A model generated the notes under the pieces. The model saw nothing but the letters and a program-made list of their open reading frames with translations, was not told where the DNA came from and searched no databases. Made by a program: the position numbers and the translations under genes. Of a stretch of DNA of 64,000 nt, positions 49,088-59,650 are shown piece after piece; position 1 is the stretch's first letter, and the number at the start of each line of letters is the position of its first letter. Source of the DNA: Brenneria rubrifaciens (GTDB taxonomy: Bacteria; Pseudomonadota; Gammaproteobacteria; Enterobacterales; Enterobacteriaceae); NCBI RefSeq assembly GCF_005484945.1, contig NZ_CP034035.1, positions 3,410,001-3,474,000 of the forward strand, in the 5' to 3' direction.

Positions 49088-49897
49088 TCATCGCTGGCAA
49101 ACCCGACAAAAGAACGTGCTACGTTGCCCATGCTTTGCCATTTCTATCGGCGTTCCGCACATCCGGCACCCCTCTCCTGCACGCCCGTAGACCTGTAGCG
49201 CCTGCGCAAAATATCCCGGTTTTCCATCGGACTGAAGAAAATCACGCAGCGTCGTCCCGCCTTGTTCAATCGAGCGCAGCAACACCCGTTTGATGGTATC
49301 AGCCAGTAAATGCGCTTCTGTTTCACTTAACGAACCTATCATCCTGTCCGGTCTGATGCCCGCCATAAACAGTGACTCACTGGCATAGATATTCCCCACG
49401 CCAACCACCACTTTATTATCCATAATCCACTGTTTAACCCGTGTCTTTTTCCCTCGCGACCGCTGATGCAGGTAATCACCCGAAAACGCCTCGCTCAACG
49501 GTTCCGGCCCTAGATGCGCAAGCACAGCGCTTTCTTCAAGGTTGTCCGTCCATAACCAGGCACCGAAACGCCTGGGGTCCGTATAGCGAAGAACCTTGCC
49601 GCTGTCCATCACCAAATCGACATGATCATGCTTCTCCGGCGGGATGTACTCAGACAGGATACGCAGGCTGCCAGACATGCCGAGATGCACAATGATCCAC
49701 CCGGCGGTTAATTCAATCAGCAGATATTTGGCGCGTCGATGGACGCCCAGAACAACCTGATCGCTAAGCGATAAGATTTCGCTGGAAACCGGCCAGCGCA
49801 AGCGGGTATTACGCACCTCGGCGTAAAGGATCGTATGACCAACAAGATAGGGAGAGATTCCCCGGCGACTGGTTTCAACCTCTGGCAGTTCGGGCAT
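49088..49897 (-). CDS. mutM: Formamidopyrimidine-DNA glycosylase
   Basis: Bifunctional base-excision enzyme that removes 8-oxoguanine and formamidopyrimidines and nicks the DNA. The 269-residue product begins [13 protein letters not shown] (catalytic Pro and Glu after Met removal), has the lysine in [11 protein letters not shown] near residue 57, and a C-terminal zinc finger CRMC-N16-CRVC. A 12-codon upstream extension is rejected because the MPELPE start must be N-terminal. Gene order coaD/mutM/rpmG/rpmB/radC is as in E. coli. Confidence 0.97.
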   Translation of the reverse strand: MPELPEVETSRRGISPYLVGHTILYAEVRNTRLRWPVSSEILSLSDQVVLGVHRRAKYLLIELTAGWIIVHLGMSGSLRILSEYIPPEKHDHVDLVMDSGKVLRYTDPRRFGAWLWTDNLEESAVLAHLGPEPLSEAFSGDYLHQRSRGKKTRVKQWIMDNKVVVGVGNIYASESLFMAGIRPDRMIGSLSETEAHLLADTIKRVLLRSIEQGGTTLRDFLQSDGKPGYFAQALQVYGRAGEGCRMCGTPIEMAKHGQRSTFFCRVCQR

Positions 49898-49973
49898 GAC
49901 GCGTCTCCTGAAAAACACGGGTTGCGTTAGCATAAAAACGCACCAACAACGACAGGGATAAACAGACCGACAT

Positions 49974-50003
49974 AAAAAAACCCGACCTTAGCCGGGTTTT
50001 TGG
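49974..50003 (-). terminator. Rho-independent terminator of rpmBG
   Basis: Minus-strand hairpin with arms AACCCGGC and GTCGGGTT around TAAG, followed by seven T. It lies just beyond the rpmG stop codon. Confidence 0.92.
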
Positions 50004-50016
50004 CAATCAACTAAAA

Positions 50017-50187
<171 letters not shown>

Positions 50188-50195
50188 TCAGTTCC

Positions 50196-50453
<258 letters not shown>

Positions 50454-50497
50454 TCAGCTCGAGCTTCGTATAGGATGTAACCGCCTCGTCAGGCTCT

Positions 50498-50564
50498 AGA
50501 GCCCATCTCAGCAACTTCACTGAAAAGACTCTGTCATCAGGGCAAACCTGCTGAGATAGGCTCT
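50498..50564. repeat. Long inverted repeat upstream of rpmB
   Basis: Two 16-base arms (50498-50513 and 50549-50564) pair at 15 of 16 positions around a 35-base loop, and the left arm overlaps a second perfect palindrome, GGCTCTAGAGCC (50492-50503). It lies between radC and rpmB, about 65 bases before rpmB. It could be a dispersed palindromic element or an rpmB leader structure. Confidence 0.6.
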
Positions 50565-50672
50565 TAACGCCACACCCAAGATTCTCAAAGGTGGCGTAGT
50601 ATACGCTTTGAAGCGTAAGTGCTCAAGTCCCGAACAACTAAAAAAGATCCCGGGGGATCGTGGAAATAGTGG

Positions 50673-51338
50673 TTAAATCCATCCGCGCTCGGCAAAAGAA
50701 ACGAATTCACCGCGTCCAATGACCAGATGGTCAAGCACGCGAATATCCAGTAACAGACAAGCTTTGATGATTTGCTCGGTGATCATACGGTCAGCCTGAC
50801 TGGGCTCAGCCTTCCCGGATGGATGATTATGCGCCAGAATCAGCGCGGCGGCGTTGGCTTTCAAGGCTTCACGCACAATTTCCCTCGGGTGAACTTCCAC
50901 GCTGTTAATCGTACCGGCAAACATCTCCTGATGACGAATAACTCGATGCTGATTATCCAGAAACATGACCAAGAAAACCTCCCTTTCCTGGCGCGCCAAC
51001 AATAATTGCAGGTATTGTCCGGTAATTTCAGGACTCAGCATCGCATCCTCTTTCGCCAGGCGAGACGAAAATAATCGACGCGACAGCTCCGCCACGGCTT
51101 TCAACTGTGCATATTTTGACAGCCCAATCCCTTTTGTCATACAGAATGTCGCATGATCGGCCGACAGCAGTTGATGAAGAGAACCAAATTCCGCGAGCAA
51201 ACGCTCGGCAAGCTGCATCACATGTACGCCGGGTAACCCGGTCCGTAAAAAAATCGCCAGCAGTTCTGCGTCCGTCAGCGCTTCAGCACCTAAACTCAGC
51301 AGTTTCTCCCGCGGCGCCAGCCCATTGTCCCAGTCCAT
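50673..51338 (-). CDS. radC: RadC family protein (JAB domain)
   Basis: A 221-residue protein with an N-terminal helix-hairpin-helix-like region ([20 protein letters not shown]) and a C-terminal JAB/MPN metalloprotease-like domain carrying the metal motif [14 protein letters not shown] near residue 172 and an upstream glutamate. Despite the name, a direct role in DNA repair is not established. It is divergent from coaBC, as in E. coli. Confidence 0.94.
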   Translation of the reverse strand: MDWDNGLAPREKLLSLGAEALTDAELLAIFLRTGLPGVHVMQLAERLLAEFGSLHQLLSADHATFCMTKGIGLSKYAQLKAVAELSRRLFSSRLAKEDAMLSPEITGQYLQLLLARQEREVFLVMFLDNQHRVIRHQEMFAGTINSVEVHPREIVREALKANAAALILAHNHPSGKAEPSQADRMITEQIIKACLLLDIRVLDHLVIGRGEFVSFAERGWI

Positions 51339-51520
51339 CAGCCCTCCTCACCTGGCAGACAGGTATCATGACAGGTCACGTATTGAGGAACGACAGGGAA
51401 CGGAGCAGGTTGCGAAGCACGACGCAATTTTTCATCCTTAAAAGCGCGTGGCCGCTTAAGACTCCTCTACAGCGCCAAGGTTATGGTAAAATAACCCCTC
51501 TTTCGATTTTCAATCGGACC

Positions 51521-52765
51521 ATGATGATGACGGAACTTTCCAGCCAGCCTGTTTCCGGCAAACGAATCGTGCTCGGTATCAGCGGCGGCATTGCGGCTTA
51601 CAAATGTCCTGAACTGGTAAGACGTCTGCGCGACTGCGGCGCCGATGTTCGCGCAGTCATGACGCCAGCCGCTAAAGCCTTTATCGCCCCTCTGACGTTA
51701 CAGGCCGTAACTGGCTACCCGGTTTCCGACGACCTGCTCGATCCCGCCGCCGAAGCCTCAATGGGCCATATTGAGTTGGGAAAATGGGCGGATTTGGTGA
51801 TTCTTGCGCCCGCCACCGCCGATTTGATCGCGCGTTTGGCCGCGGGCATGGCCAATGATCTGCTGACCACCCTCTGCCTCGCGACCGCGGCGCCGATTGC
51901 CGTTGCTCCGGCGATGAATCAGCAGATGTACCGCGCCGCGCCGACACAGGATAATCTGCGCACGCTTACAGAGCGTGGTTGTATGCTCTGGGGGCCGGAT
52001 AGCGGCAGCCAGGCCTGTGGTGATATTGGCCCCGGCCGAATGATTGATCCGTTGGAAATCGTTGAACGAACGCGGCGCCATTTCACTGCCATCCACGATC
52101 TGCAACATTTGAATATTATGGTTACCGCAGGCCCGACGCAGGAAGCGCTCGATCCGGTGCGTTTTATCAGTAATCACAGCTCAGGGAAAATGGGATTTGC
52201 CATTGCACAGGCCGCAGCGTCCAGAGGGGCAAACGTCACGCTGGTGACTGGTCCGGTGGCGCTGGCGACGCCGGGCGGCGTGAAGCGGATTGATGTCAGC
52301 AGCGCGCTGGATATGCATCAGACCGTGATGAGCGAAGCGCCACAACAGCACATCGTTATCGGTTGTGCCGCCGTAGCGGACTATCGCCCCAAGTTCGTCG
52401 CCGACAAAAAAATCAAAAAGCAGGGCAATGAAATTACTGTCACCATGATAAAAAATCCCGATATCATCGCTGATGTCGCCGCGCTGGATGAAAACCGCCC
52501 TTATGTCGTCGGGTTTGCCGCAGAAACCCAGAATGTGGAAGAATACGCCCGGCAAAAGCTGGCGCGCAAAAAACTGGATCTGATCTGCGCGAATGACGTC
52601 TCCCTTTCCGGGCATGGTTTTAATAGTGAAACCAATGCATTACATCTTTTCTGGCAAGACGGCGACAAGCGGTTACCACAATGCGACAAGCTTCTTCTTG
52701 GCCAAAACTTAATCGACGAGATTGTTAGCCGTTATGATGAAAAAAATCGACGTAAAGATTATTGA
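51521..52765 (+). CDS. coaBC: Bifunctional phosphopantothenoylcysteine decarboxylase/synthetase
   Basis: Carries out two coenzyme A steps: CTP-dependent joining of cysteine to phosphopantothenate (CoaB) and FMN-dependent decarboxylation (CoaC). The roughly 415-residue product has the N-terminal flavoprotein domain ([32 protein letters not shown] with the active-site histidine, APAMNQQMY) and the C-terminal CoaB domain (ITAGPTxE-like [29 protein letters not shown]). Three adjacent ATGs make the exact start uncertain. It overlaps dut by 29 bases. Confidence 0.96.
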   Translation: MMMTELSSQPVSGKRIVLGISGGIAAYKCPELVRRLRDCGADVRAVMTPAAKAFIAPLTLQAVTGYPVSDDLLDPAAEASMGHIELGKWADLVILAPATADLIARLAAGMANDLLTTLCLATAAPIAVAPAMNQQMYRAAPTQDNLRTLTERGCMLWGPDSGSQACGDIGPGRMIDPLEIVERTRRHFTAIHDLQHLNIMVTAGPTQEALDPVRFISNHSSGKMGFAIAQAAASRGANVTLVTGPVALATPGGVKRIDVSSALDMHQTVMSEAPQQHIVIGCAAVADYRPKFVADKKIKKQGNEITVTMIKNPDIIADVAALDENRPYVVGFAAETQNVEEYARQKLARKKLDLICANDVSLSGHGFNSETNALHLFWQDGDKRLPQCDKLLLGQNLIDEIVSRYDEKNRRKDY

Positions 52766-53192
52766 CCCGCGTATTGGTCAGCAATTCCCCTTGCCAACCT
52801 ATGCAACGCCGGGCTCCGCCGGGCTGGATTTGCGTGCCTGTCTGGATCAGGCGGTTGAATTAAAAGCCGGCGAAACCACGCTGATCCCCACCGGGCTGGC
52901 GATTCATATTGCCGATACCAATCTGGCGGCCATGGTCCTGCCTCGCTCCGGGCTCGGGCATAAGCATGGCGTGGTGTTAGGGAATCTGGTCGGCCTGATT
53001 GACTCTGACTACCAGGGGCAGTTGATGGTTTCCGTCTGGAACCGTGGTCAACAGACATTCACCATAGAACCGGGCGAACGTATCGCGCAGATGGTTTTCG
53101 TTCCTGTCGTTCAGACCGAATTTAATCTGGTCGAGGATTTCGTTGGCAGCGAACGTGGAGAAGGCGGTTTCGGCCATTCCGGTCGCAACTGA
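52737..53192 (+). CDS. dut: dUTP diphosphatase
   Basis: Trimeric enzyme that hydrolyses dUTP to dUMP, keeping uracil out of DNA and supplying dTMP synthesis. The 151-residue product has the five dUTPase motifs, including [16 protein letters not shown] near residue 70, GLIDSDYQG near 87 and the C-terminal [12 protein letters not shown]. It starts inside the 3' end of coaBC ([10 protein letters not shown] matches E. coli), indicating coupling. Confidence 0.98.
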   Translation: MKKIDVKIIDPRIGQQFPLPTYATPGSAGLDLRACLDQAVELKAGETTLIPTGLAIHIADTNLAAMVLPRSGLGHKHGVVLGNLVGLIDSDYQGQLMVSVWNRGQQTFTIEPGERIAQMVFVPVVQTEFNLVEDFVGSERGEGGFGHSGRN

Positions 53193-53306
53193 CACGCCCT
53201 GGCCTCCCGTTACGTTAATATACCCATATAAGCCACAGCGTATTATCGCGACTGTGGCGCGAGTTGCTTTTTGTCAGTCAAATCTTTAGCAAGGGTTTTT
53301 TCATAC

Positions 53307-53903
53307 ATGGCAGGAAAAGAAAATACGAAAAGGAATCGCCGCGAGGAAATTTTGCAGGCGCTGGCGCAGATGCTGGAATCCAGCGACGGCAGCCAACGTA
53401 TCACCACGGCGAAACTGGCTGCCAACGTTGGGGTATCCGAAGCGGCGCTTTATCGGCACTTTCCCAGTAAAACACGCATGTTTGACAGTCTTATCGAATT
53501 TATCGAGGACAGCTTGACCACTCGCATCAATCTGATTCTGCAAGATGAGAAAGATACTTTTAACCGCCTGCGTTTGATTTTATTGCTTATTCTAGGTTTT
53601 GCAGAACGTAATCCGGGTTTGACTCGTATCATGACCGGCCACGCGCTGATGTTTGAGCAGGATCGTTTGCAGGGGCGTATCAATCAACTGTTCGAGCGTA
53701 TCGAGTCACAGTTGCGTCAGGTTTTACGCGAGCACAAGTTGCGCGATGGTAAAGGCTTTCAACATGACGAAACGCTGCTGGCCAGTCAGTTGCTGGCATT
53801 TTGTGAAGGCATGCTTTCACGTTATATTCGTTCCGAGTTCCGCTATCGCCCGACCCAGGAATTTGATACACGCTGGCCTCTGCTTGCCGCGCAATTGTAC
53901 TAA
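53307..53903 (+). CDS. slmA: Nucleoid occlusion factor SlmA
   Basis: TetR-family DNA-binding protein that blocks FtsZ ring assembly over the nucleoid while bound to its DNA sites. The 198-residue product matches E. coli SlmA ([40 protein letters not shown] helix-turn-helix; [20 protein letters not shown]). A 12-codon upstream extension is rejected because [12 protein letters not shown] matches the family start. It follows dut after 114 bases. Confidence 0.96.
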   Translation: MAGKENTKRNRREEILQALAQMLESSDGSQRITTAKLAANVGVSEAALYRHFPSKTRMFDSLIEFIEDSLTTRINLILQDEKDTFNRLRLILLLILGFAERNPGLTRIMTGHALMFEQDRLQGRINQLFERIESQLRQVLREHKLRDGKGFQHDETLLASQLLAFCEGMLSRYIRSEFRYRPTQEFDTRWPLLAAQLY

Positions 53904-53974
53904 CCTTCTTTTCTGTATATGTATTCCCGCCAGAAGCGTCTGGCGGAACCATCCGCAGGCCGTCAGGCCATTAC

Positions 53975-54616
53975 TTAAATACCGTATTGATCACGATATT
54001 CTTTCACCGCCGCCAGATATGCGGTCATTTCCGGCTTTTCCGCCAGATACGCGATCAGGTCTTTCAACGTAATGATGGAAATCACTTTACACTGATAGTC
54101 ACGTTCAACTTCCTGAATAGCCGAAATCTCGCTACGCCCACGTTCCTGGCGATCCAATGCAATCATAATCCCGGCCAATGTCGCGCCATGAGCCGCAATG
54201 ATTTCCATCGATTCGCGAATTGCGGTGCCAGCAGTAATCACATCGTCCACCAACATCACGCGTCCTTGTAACGGACTGCCGACCAGACTGCCGCCTTCGC
54301 CATGATCTTTGGCCTCTTTACGATTAAAGCAGTAAGGCATATCGCACTCATGGTGTTCCGCCAGCGCCACGGCGGTGGTGGTGGCAATCGGAATACCTTT
54401 GTAAGCCGGCCCGAACAACAGATCGAATTCAATGCCCGAATCTACCAGCGCTTCCGCATAAAAGCGCCCCAGCAACGCCAGGTCGCGCCCGGTATTAAAC
54501 AAACCGGCATTAAAGAAATAAGGGCTGATACGTCCTGACTTCAGAGTAAACTCACCAAATTTCAATACCTGTTTACTGAGCGCAAATTCGATAAACTGGC
54601 GCTGATAGGCTTTCAT
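53975..54616 (-). CDS. pyrE: Orotate phosphoribosyltransferase
   Basis: Joins orotate and PRPP to orotidine-5'-phosphate in pyrimidine synthesis. The 213-residue product has the PRPP-binding motif [17 protein letters not shown] near residue 120 and the hood-loop region [16 protein letters not shown] near 98. It is preceded by rph and an attenuator hairpin, the known arrangement by which UTP level controls pyrE expression. Confidence 0.98.
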   Translation of the reverse strand: MKAYQRQFIEFALSKQVLKFGEFTLKSGRISPYFFNAGLFNTGRDLALLGRFYAEALVDSGIEFDLLFGPAYKGIPIATTTAVALAEHHECDMPYCFNRKEAKDHGEGGSLVGSPLQGRVMLVDDVITAGTAIRESMEIIAAHGATLAGIMIALDRQERGRSEISAIQEVERDYQCKVISIITLKDLIAYLAEKPEMTAYLAAVKEYRDQYGI

Positions 54617-54687
54617 TACTGCATCTCCTCGTTTTGCGGGTTACTGGATTTTTCGTTCACATTGGTCAAGTGACTCAAAGGCGGACC

Positions 54688-54714
54688 ATAAAAAAAGCGA
54701 CCGTTGAGTCGCTT
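54688..54714 (-). terminator. pyrE attenuator
   Basis: Between the rph stop and pyrE start, the minus strand has a hairpin with arms AAGCGAC and GTCGCTT followed by a run of T. As in E. coli, coupled translation to the end of rph should suppress termination when UTP is scarce. Here rph is intact, so coupling can reach the attenuator. Confidence 0.9.
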
Positions 54715-54719
54715 CAAAA

Positions 54720-55436
54720 TCAATCGACCAGCGCCGCCTTCTGAGCCTGAATGATGCTCGCGATCCCCTTGCGAGCCAGTCCCAGCAAGGACAAGAGCTC
54801 TTCGTGGGTGAACGGTTCACCTTCCGCGGTGCCCTGCACTTCAATCATGCGGCCGTCTTCGGTCATGACCACATTCATATCGGTTTCCGCCGCGGAATCT
54901 TCTACATATTCCAGATCGCACACGGCTTCACCGTTGACGATACCGACAGATACCGCCGCCACCATGCCTTTCAGCGGATTTTTCTTCAGTTTGCCGCTGG
55001 CGACCATCTGATTCAGCGCATCGGCCAGCGCCACGCAAGCGCCGGTGATGGAGGCGGTTCGTGTGCCGCCATCCGCTTGCAGCACGTCGCAATCCAGCGT
55101 AATGGTGTATTCGCCCAGGGCTTTGAGATCGAGAGCCGCACGCAGGGAACGGGCAATCAGGCGCTGAATCTCCAGCGTCCGCCCGCCCTGTTTGCCTCTG
55201 GCCGCTTCCCGCGCATTGCGGCTATGCGTCGCGCGCGGCAGCATGCCATACTCGGCGGTCACCCAGCCCTGTCCCTGCCCTTTCAGAAAGCGTGGCACGC
55301 CCTCTTCCACCGTGGCATTACATAAAACCTTGGTATCGCCAAATTCGACCAGAACCGATCCTTCGGCATGTTTCGTGTAATGACGGGTTAATTTGAGGGG
55401 GCGTACTTGCTGTGCATCTCGGCCTGTAGGGCGCAT
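54720..55436 (-). CDS. rph: Ribonuclease PH
   Basis: Phosphorolytic 3'-5' exoribonuclease that trims tRNA precursor ends. The full-length 238-residue product begins [20 protein letters not shown] and keeps the PDX-fold RNA and phosphate-binding residues ([23 protein letters not shown] near residue 82; [18 protein letters not shown] near 116). Unlike the frameshifted K-12 copy it has an intact C-terminus, so it should be active and serve as the pyrE leader. Confidence 0.97.
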   Translation of the reverse strand: MRPTGRDAQQVRPLKLTRHYTKHAEGSVLVEFGDTKVLCNATVEEGVPRFLKGQGQGWVTAEYGMLPRATHSRNAREAARGKQGGRTLEIQRLIARSLRAALDLKALGEYTITLDCDVLQADGGTRTASITGACVALADALNQMVASGKLKKNPLKGMVAAVSVGIVNGEAVCDLEYVEDSAAETDMNVVMTEDGRMIEVQGTAEGEPFTHEELLSLLGLARKGIASIIQAQKAALVD

Positions 55437-55699
55437 GGCTCATCTCCGGCGGGTAAAGGTTAACTGGCGCGCATTATACGGCTTCGGCGGCGCAATGCCT
55501 ATCTTGCCTTACAGCGCCCGATTAAATTCATCCCCCCTTTCGGGTATAACCTCAGGCTATACCCGACTCATGAAAAAGTATTCGTCAGCGATGAGGCATG
55601 ATGAAATACGCTTCTCAGCACCCCGCCCGGTAATGAGATCGAACCGTTTACCATCGCACTGATTCGGCGTTCTGACCGACTGAAAGGAGAATGAATAGC

Positions 55700-56653
55700 A
55701 TGACCAAACCCGTGATTGTGATCCATGGCGGTGCCGGGGCATTAACTCGCTCGGCGATGAGCGCATCAAAAGAGCAGCGCTACCTGGCAGCATTGTCCGA
55801 CATTGTCGCCAGCGGTCAAAAAATCCTGGTGCAACACGGCAGCGCACTGGACGCGGTAACCGAAGCCGTTCGGCTGCTGGAAGAGTGCCCGCTATTCAAT
55901 GCCGGACGCGGCGCCGTGTTCACCCACAATGAAACTCACGAACTGGATGCCAGCATCATGGATGGCCGCTCGCTGGATGCGGGAGCCGTCAGTTGCGTCA
56001 GCCATATCCGCAATCCTGTTTTGGCAGCCAGAACCGTGCTGGAACAGAGCCAGCATGTGATGTTTACCGCAGAGGGCGCAGAAGCCTTTGCCCGCCTGCA
56101 TGGACTTGACATGGTCGAACCGGCATTTTTCTCAACCGAAGAACGCCGCCAACAATGGCGCAACGCGCAAATCGGCGCAGGCGGGGTTCTGCTGGATCAC
56201 GACGATCAGGCTAACGGCGACCCCATCAATCCCGACCGCAAGTTTGGTACCGTAGGCGCGGTGGCGCTGGACGGCGAAGGCAATCTGGCGGCGGCGACCT
56301 CAACTGGCGGCATGACCAATAAACAAGCCGGACGCGTGGGCGATAGCCCGATCATCGGCGCGGGCTGTTACGCCAACAACCGGACGGTGGCCGTGTCCTG
56401 TACCGGAACGGGAGAAATCTTTATGCGCACCGTCGCCGCCTACGATGTCTCGGCACTGATGGACTACGCCGGACTGACGCTGGAACAGGCCGGCAATCGG
56501 GTGGTGATGGAGAAGCTGGCGCAGTTGGAGGGCCGCGGCGGGTTAATCGCGATCGATCGCCATGGCAATATTACGCTGCCGTTCAACAGTGAAGGGATGT
56601 ACCGCGGCTACGGCTATGTAGGTAACCGGCCTGTCGTGGCGATTTACCGGTGA
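55700..56653 (+). CDS. iaaA: Isoaspartyl peptidase / L-asparaginase, Ntn hydrolase
   Basis: Autoprocessing N-terminal-nucleophile hydrolase that cleaves beta-aspartyl dipeptides and asparagine. The 317-residue product matches E. coli IaaA (VIHGGAGALTRS; CPLFNAGRGAVFT). The autocleavage site lies before Thr184 in FGTVGAVALD, giving alpha and beta subunits, and the beta subunit has GGMTNKQAGRVGDSP and SCTGTGE. The ATG at 55700 is favoured since AAGGAG lies 10 bases upstream and only 1 base before the alternative ATG at 55691. In E. coli this gene is elsewhere (near gsiA); here it sits between rph and yicC. Confidence 0.95.
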   Translation: MTKPVIVIHGGAGALTRSAMSASKEQRYLAALSDIVASGQKILVQHGSALDAVTEAVRLLEECPLFNAGRGAVFTHNETHELDASIMDGRSLDAGAVSCVSHIRNPVLAARTVLEQSQHVMFTAEGAEAFARLHGLDMVEPAFFSTEERRQQWRNAQIGAGGVLLDHDDQANGDPINPDRKFGTVGAVALDGEGNLAAATSTGGMTNKQAGRVGDSPIIGAGCYANNRTVAVSCTGTGEIFMRTVAAYDVSALMDYAGLTLEQAGNRVVMEKLAQLEGRGGLIAIDRHGNITLPFNSEGMYRGYGYVGNRPVVAIYR

Positions 56654-56905
56654 ACCGCCCGGTTTCACTGGCGTGGTTATGCTACAACAACCTGCTGATG
56701 ATGCCGTTGCAGTACCCGCTCGGGCAGGTGCTGCATACCGCGTAAACCAGCAGCCGATGCGCACCACAGCCCATTAGAGGCCCCTATTCGCCACCCAGAA
56801 GGCGGTTTCCCGGCGGCTTAAGGCAAGGGGGCCGGATTTTGTCCTACCTTGTCCCAGGACTCAACGCTATAATCTTCTCATCATTTGCTCTACAGGTATG
56901 CATCA

Positions 56906-57769
56906 ATGATTCGCAGCATGACCGCTTACGCCCGGCGAGAAATCAGGGGTGACTGGGGAAGCGCAGCCTGGGAACTGCGTTCTGTTAACCAACGCTATCT
57001 GGAAACCTACATCCGTTTACCAGAACAATTCCGCAGCCTGGAACCTGTTATTCGCGATCGTATCCGCACCCGATTAACCCGCGGTAAAATTGAATGTAAC
57101 CTGCGTTTCGATCCGGACCCACGGGCGCAAAGTTCGCTGATTTTGAATGAAAACCTCGCCAAACAACTGGTCAGCGCCGCTAATTGGGTAAAAATGCAAA
57201 GCGACGAGGGGGAAATCAACCCGGTCGATATTCTGCGTTGGCCAGGCGTGATGGCTGCGGAAGAACAGGATCTGGATGCCATCAGTGCGGCGCTGTTACA
57301 GGGGTTGGATCGTGCGTTGGATGACTTTATCACCGCACGGGAAAGCGAAGGCAGTGCGCTGAAAGCGCTAATTGAACAGCGTCTGGCTGGCGTCAGCGCC
57401 GAAGTCGCCAAAGTCCGATCCCACATGCCGAACATTCTGCAATGGCAGCGTGAACGCCTACTCAGCAAGCTGGAAGAGGCGCAGGTTCAGTTGGAAAATA
57501 ACCGGCTGGAACAGGAGTTGGTGATAATGGCGCAACGCGTTGATGTCGCGGAAGAACTGGACAGGCTGGAAGCCCACGTAGCGGAAACCCACAAAATCCT
57601 GAAAAAAGAAGAAGCCGTCGGCCGCCGTCTGGATTTCATGATGCAGGAATTCAACCGCGAATCCAACACGCTGGCCTCTAAATCCATTAATGCCGACGTC
57701 ACCGCCTCCGCCATTGAACTGAAAGTATTGATCGAGCAGATGCGGGAGCAGATCCAAAATATCGAATAA
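56906..57769 (+). CDS. yicC: YicC family endoribonuclease
   Basis: A 287-residue protein matching E. coli YicC over full length (MIRSMTAYARREIRGDWG; NQRYLETYIRLPEQFRSLEP; LDFMMQEFNRESNTLASKS). YicC is reported as an endoribonuclease that promotes decay of the sRNA RyhB. The ATG matching the family start is chosen over one 7 codons upstream. Its last 21 bases are the attachment site of the integrated island; the C-terminus EQIQNIE is restored by the junction, so the gene stays intact. Confidence 0.95.
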   Translation: MIRSMTAYARREIRGDWGSAAWELRSVNQRYLETYIRLPEQFRSLEPVIRDRIRTRLTRGKIECNLRFDPDPRAQSSLILNENLAKQLVSAANWVKMQSDEGEINPVDILRWPGVMAAEEQDLDAISAALLQGLDRALDDFITARESEGSALKALIEQRLAGVSAEVAKVRSHMPNILQWQRERLLSKLEEAQVQLENNRLEQELVIMAQRVDVAEELDRLEAHVAETHKILKKEEAVGRRLDFMMQEFNRESNTLASKSINADVTASAIELKVLIEQMREQIQNIE

Positions 57770-57946
57770 CGTCCACCCTGCTCCACCGACTGCCACAACG
57801 CTCTGTTTTCAGGGCGTTTTTGTTGCTATCAACATCTACTGCGTACTACCCGAATCCACCGAAATCCACTGCCGAGTGGGTAGTACATTGGGTAGTACAA
57901 TCACTTTACAAGCCAAAATGTTGGTTTTATAACCTATGTACTACCC
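57749..57946 (+). repeat. Left copy of island direct repeat (attL and integrase leader)
   Basis: Starting at the last 21 bases of yicC, this roughly 190-base segment recurs at 63812-64000 with about 15 differences in a hand alignment. It contains the yicC terminator, then four GGGTAGTAC motifs (57843, 57878, 57890 and 57938, either orientation) that are probable integrase arm-type sites. The first 21 identical bases are the likely core attachment site. Confidence 0.85.
57797..57822 (+). terminator. Terminator downstream of yicC
   Basis: Hairpin with arms ACGCTCTG and CAGGGCGT around TTTT (one G-T pair), followed by TTTTTG. The same hairpin recurs in the right repeat near 63859-63884, so it is part of the duplicated island end. 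Confidence 0.85.
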
Positions 57947-58005
57947 ACTTTTTCGCTCAGGCCACGATTGACGGGCGCTGGCGGGATACCTTAGGGAGGC
58001 AGGAC

Positions 58006-59289
58006 ATGGGAAATCTGACCGTTAAAACCATACAGTCCATCCTGAAAGCAAGCCGTCCCGGACGATACAACGACGGTCAGGGACTATACCTTATGTTGCC
58101 GCAGCGCGGCGAACCTTACTGGATGCTGCGCTATACCCTGAACGCCAAACGCCGTTCGCTCACGCTGGGCAAACCGTCCGATCTGTCGCTGGCGGAAGCC
58201 CGCTCTCAGGCCGAAGACGCCCGCAGGAAGGTCAGGAAAGGCGACGATCCCATCGCCGAACGTAAACGCAATCACCCCGCCAGAATCCATACCGTCAACG
58301 ATCTGTTTAACGACTGGAAACAGGACTTGGTGCGACGCCTTAAGCACCCGCATATCCCACAGCGGATCTTCGCCAGAGAGATCGCGCCACACATTGGCGA
58401 GCTGGCGTTAGGCAAGGTCACACCGCTGGACATACGCGCCATCATCCAGCAAATCACCGCCAGCGGCAGGCCCTGCACCGCCAACGATGCGCTGATGTAC
58501 CTGAAACAACTGTTTAATCACGGCATAAAACTTGGGCTTCTTGTCCATAACCCGGCGGCGGCGTTCAAGGTGGATGATGCGGGCGGCATTGAAAAAAGCC
58601 GCGACCGGGCGTTGAGTCTGGAAGAGTTGACGCAGGTTTTTCAGGTATTCCGCCGCCAGAGCGACAGCTTCACTCGCGATAACTATCTGGCTTGCGCATT
58701 ACTGATCGTGCTTGGCGTACGCAAAAGCGAACTGATCGAAGCCCAATGGGATGAATTTTCCCTCGAAGACGCAACGTGGGAATTGCCTGCGGCAAGGAGC
58801 AAATCGGGCGTCGCTATTGTCATTCCTTTGCCCCCGCTGACGCTGGAATGGCTGCGGGAGTTGAAGATACGCGCCTGCGGTTCAGCGTATGTATTCCCCA
58901 ACCGCCGGGCCAGCGGTTCGCCGCATATGGGCAGCGATACCCTCAACCGGGCGATCGCCAAACTTTTCGGCCGCGAACCGGGAAGAAAAATTCAGCCGCC
59001 CAATCGCATGGGTGAACTTGAACCGTTCACCGTACACGACCTGCGCCGCACCTGCCGCAGCCTGCTGGCCGCGTTAGGCATTCCGGGCTATGTCGCCGAA
59101 CGGTGCCTTAATCATAAGCTGAAAGGCGTTGAAGGCATTTACGATCGGTATGATTACTTTGAGGAACGGCGGGAAGCGCATTGTAAACTGGCAGACCTCG
59201 TTAAGCCGATTATTGCGAACAACGAGCTGCACAGCGTTTCGAACGAACAGAGCAATAACGTAGACAAGCGCTATTTTTTCGTAGGGTGA
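58006..59289 (+). CDS. int: Tyrosine-type integrase of the yicC island
   Basis: A 427-residue P4-type integrase. The N-terminal arm-binding domain (DUF4102-like: TIQSILKASRPGRYNDGQGL, then RSLTLGKPSDLSLAEAR) is followed by a core-binding domain and a catalytic domain. Active-site residues are visible: Arg in GVRKSELIEAQW, HDLRR (His344, Arg347), LNHK (His370) and the nucleophile near Tyr379 in EGIYDRYDYFEERRE. The ATG is preceded by GGGAGG; in-frame codons further upstream run through the att repeat and are unlikely to be translated. It should catalyse integration and excision at yicC. Confidence 0.93.
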   Translation: MGNLTVKTIQSILKASRPGRYNDGQGLYLMLPQRGEPYWMLRYTLNAKRRSLTLGKPSDLSLAEARSQAEDARRKVRKGDDPIAERKRNHPARIHTVNDLFNDWKQDLVRRLKHPHIPQRIFAREIAPHIGELALGKVTPLDIRAIIQQITASGRPCTANDALMYLKQLFNHGIKLGLLVHNPAAAFKVDDAGGIEKSRDRALSLEELTQVFQVFRRQSDSFTRDNYLACALLIVLGVRKSELIEAQWDEFSLEDATWELPAARSKSGVAIVIPLPPLTLEWLRELKIRACGSAYVFPNRRASGSPHMGSDTLNRAIAKLFGREPGRKIQPPNRMGELEPFTVHDLRRTCRSLLAALGIPGYVAERCLNHKLKGVEGIYDRYDYFEERREAHCKLADLVKPIIANNELHSVSNEQSNNVDKRYFFVG

Positions 59290-59522
59290 TAATTCAGAAT
59301 GATTTCGGCAAGATCGTCTTCGACGGTATAAAAATAGCAGGCAGGAACATCAAGCACCGCCGCCAGTCGGCAGGCAAGATCAAAATCAGGCGTATGCACA
59401 CCGCGCTCATATTGGTTCATCCGCGCGCTGGCCGTGGCTTCATCAATACCCGCCAGAACCCCAAGCCGCTGTTGCGACAGGCCCGCTCTTAGTCTGGCTT
59501 CTTTTAAACGATGTGGCAGCAT
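59271..59522 (-). CDS. XRE-family regulator, copy 1
   Basis: An 83-residue protein made almost entirely of a Cro/CI-type helix-turn-helix (GLSQQRLGVLAGIDEATASA, then RMNQYERGVHTPDF), with a short acidic tail (YFYTVEDDLAEIIL). It is nearly identical to the protein at 59651-59914 apart from the last residues. Its end overlaps the integrase end by 19 bases. The palindromic operator at 59582-59600 lies 60 bases upstream and probably mediates autoregulation. Confidence 0.88.
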   Translation of the reverse strand: MLPHRLKEARLRAGLSQQRLGVLAGIDEATASARMNQYERGVHTPDFDLACRLAAVLDVPACYFYTVEDDLAEIILNYHPTKK

Positions 59523-59581
59523 GAGGATCCCGACTTACACGATATGTAAGCCGTAGTTTTCACGCTAACCTATTGAAAATA

Positions 59582-59600
59582 TACTAAGTATTACTTAGTA
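59582..59600. promoter_or_regulatory. Palindromic operator, copy 1
   Basis: The 19-bp sequence TACTAAGTATTACTTAGTA is a near-perfect palindrome upstream of XRE copy 1 and is identical to 59973-59991. It is the probable binding site of the XRE regulators. Confidence 0.7.
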
Positions 59601-59650
59601 ATACTTTCTCAACTACGCGTTTTTATTGCTTAAATCCAGAAAGGGGAGAT

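Noticed and set aside
57820..58005. 62-codon N-terminal extension of the integrase
   Set aside because: It lies over the att-proximal leader with repeated GGGTAGTAC motifs and lacks family similarity; the ATG at 58006 has a strong ribosome-binding site.
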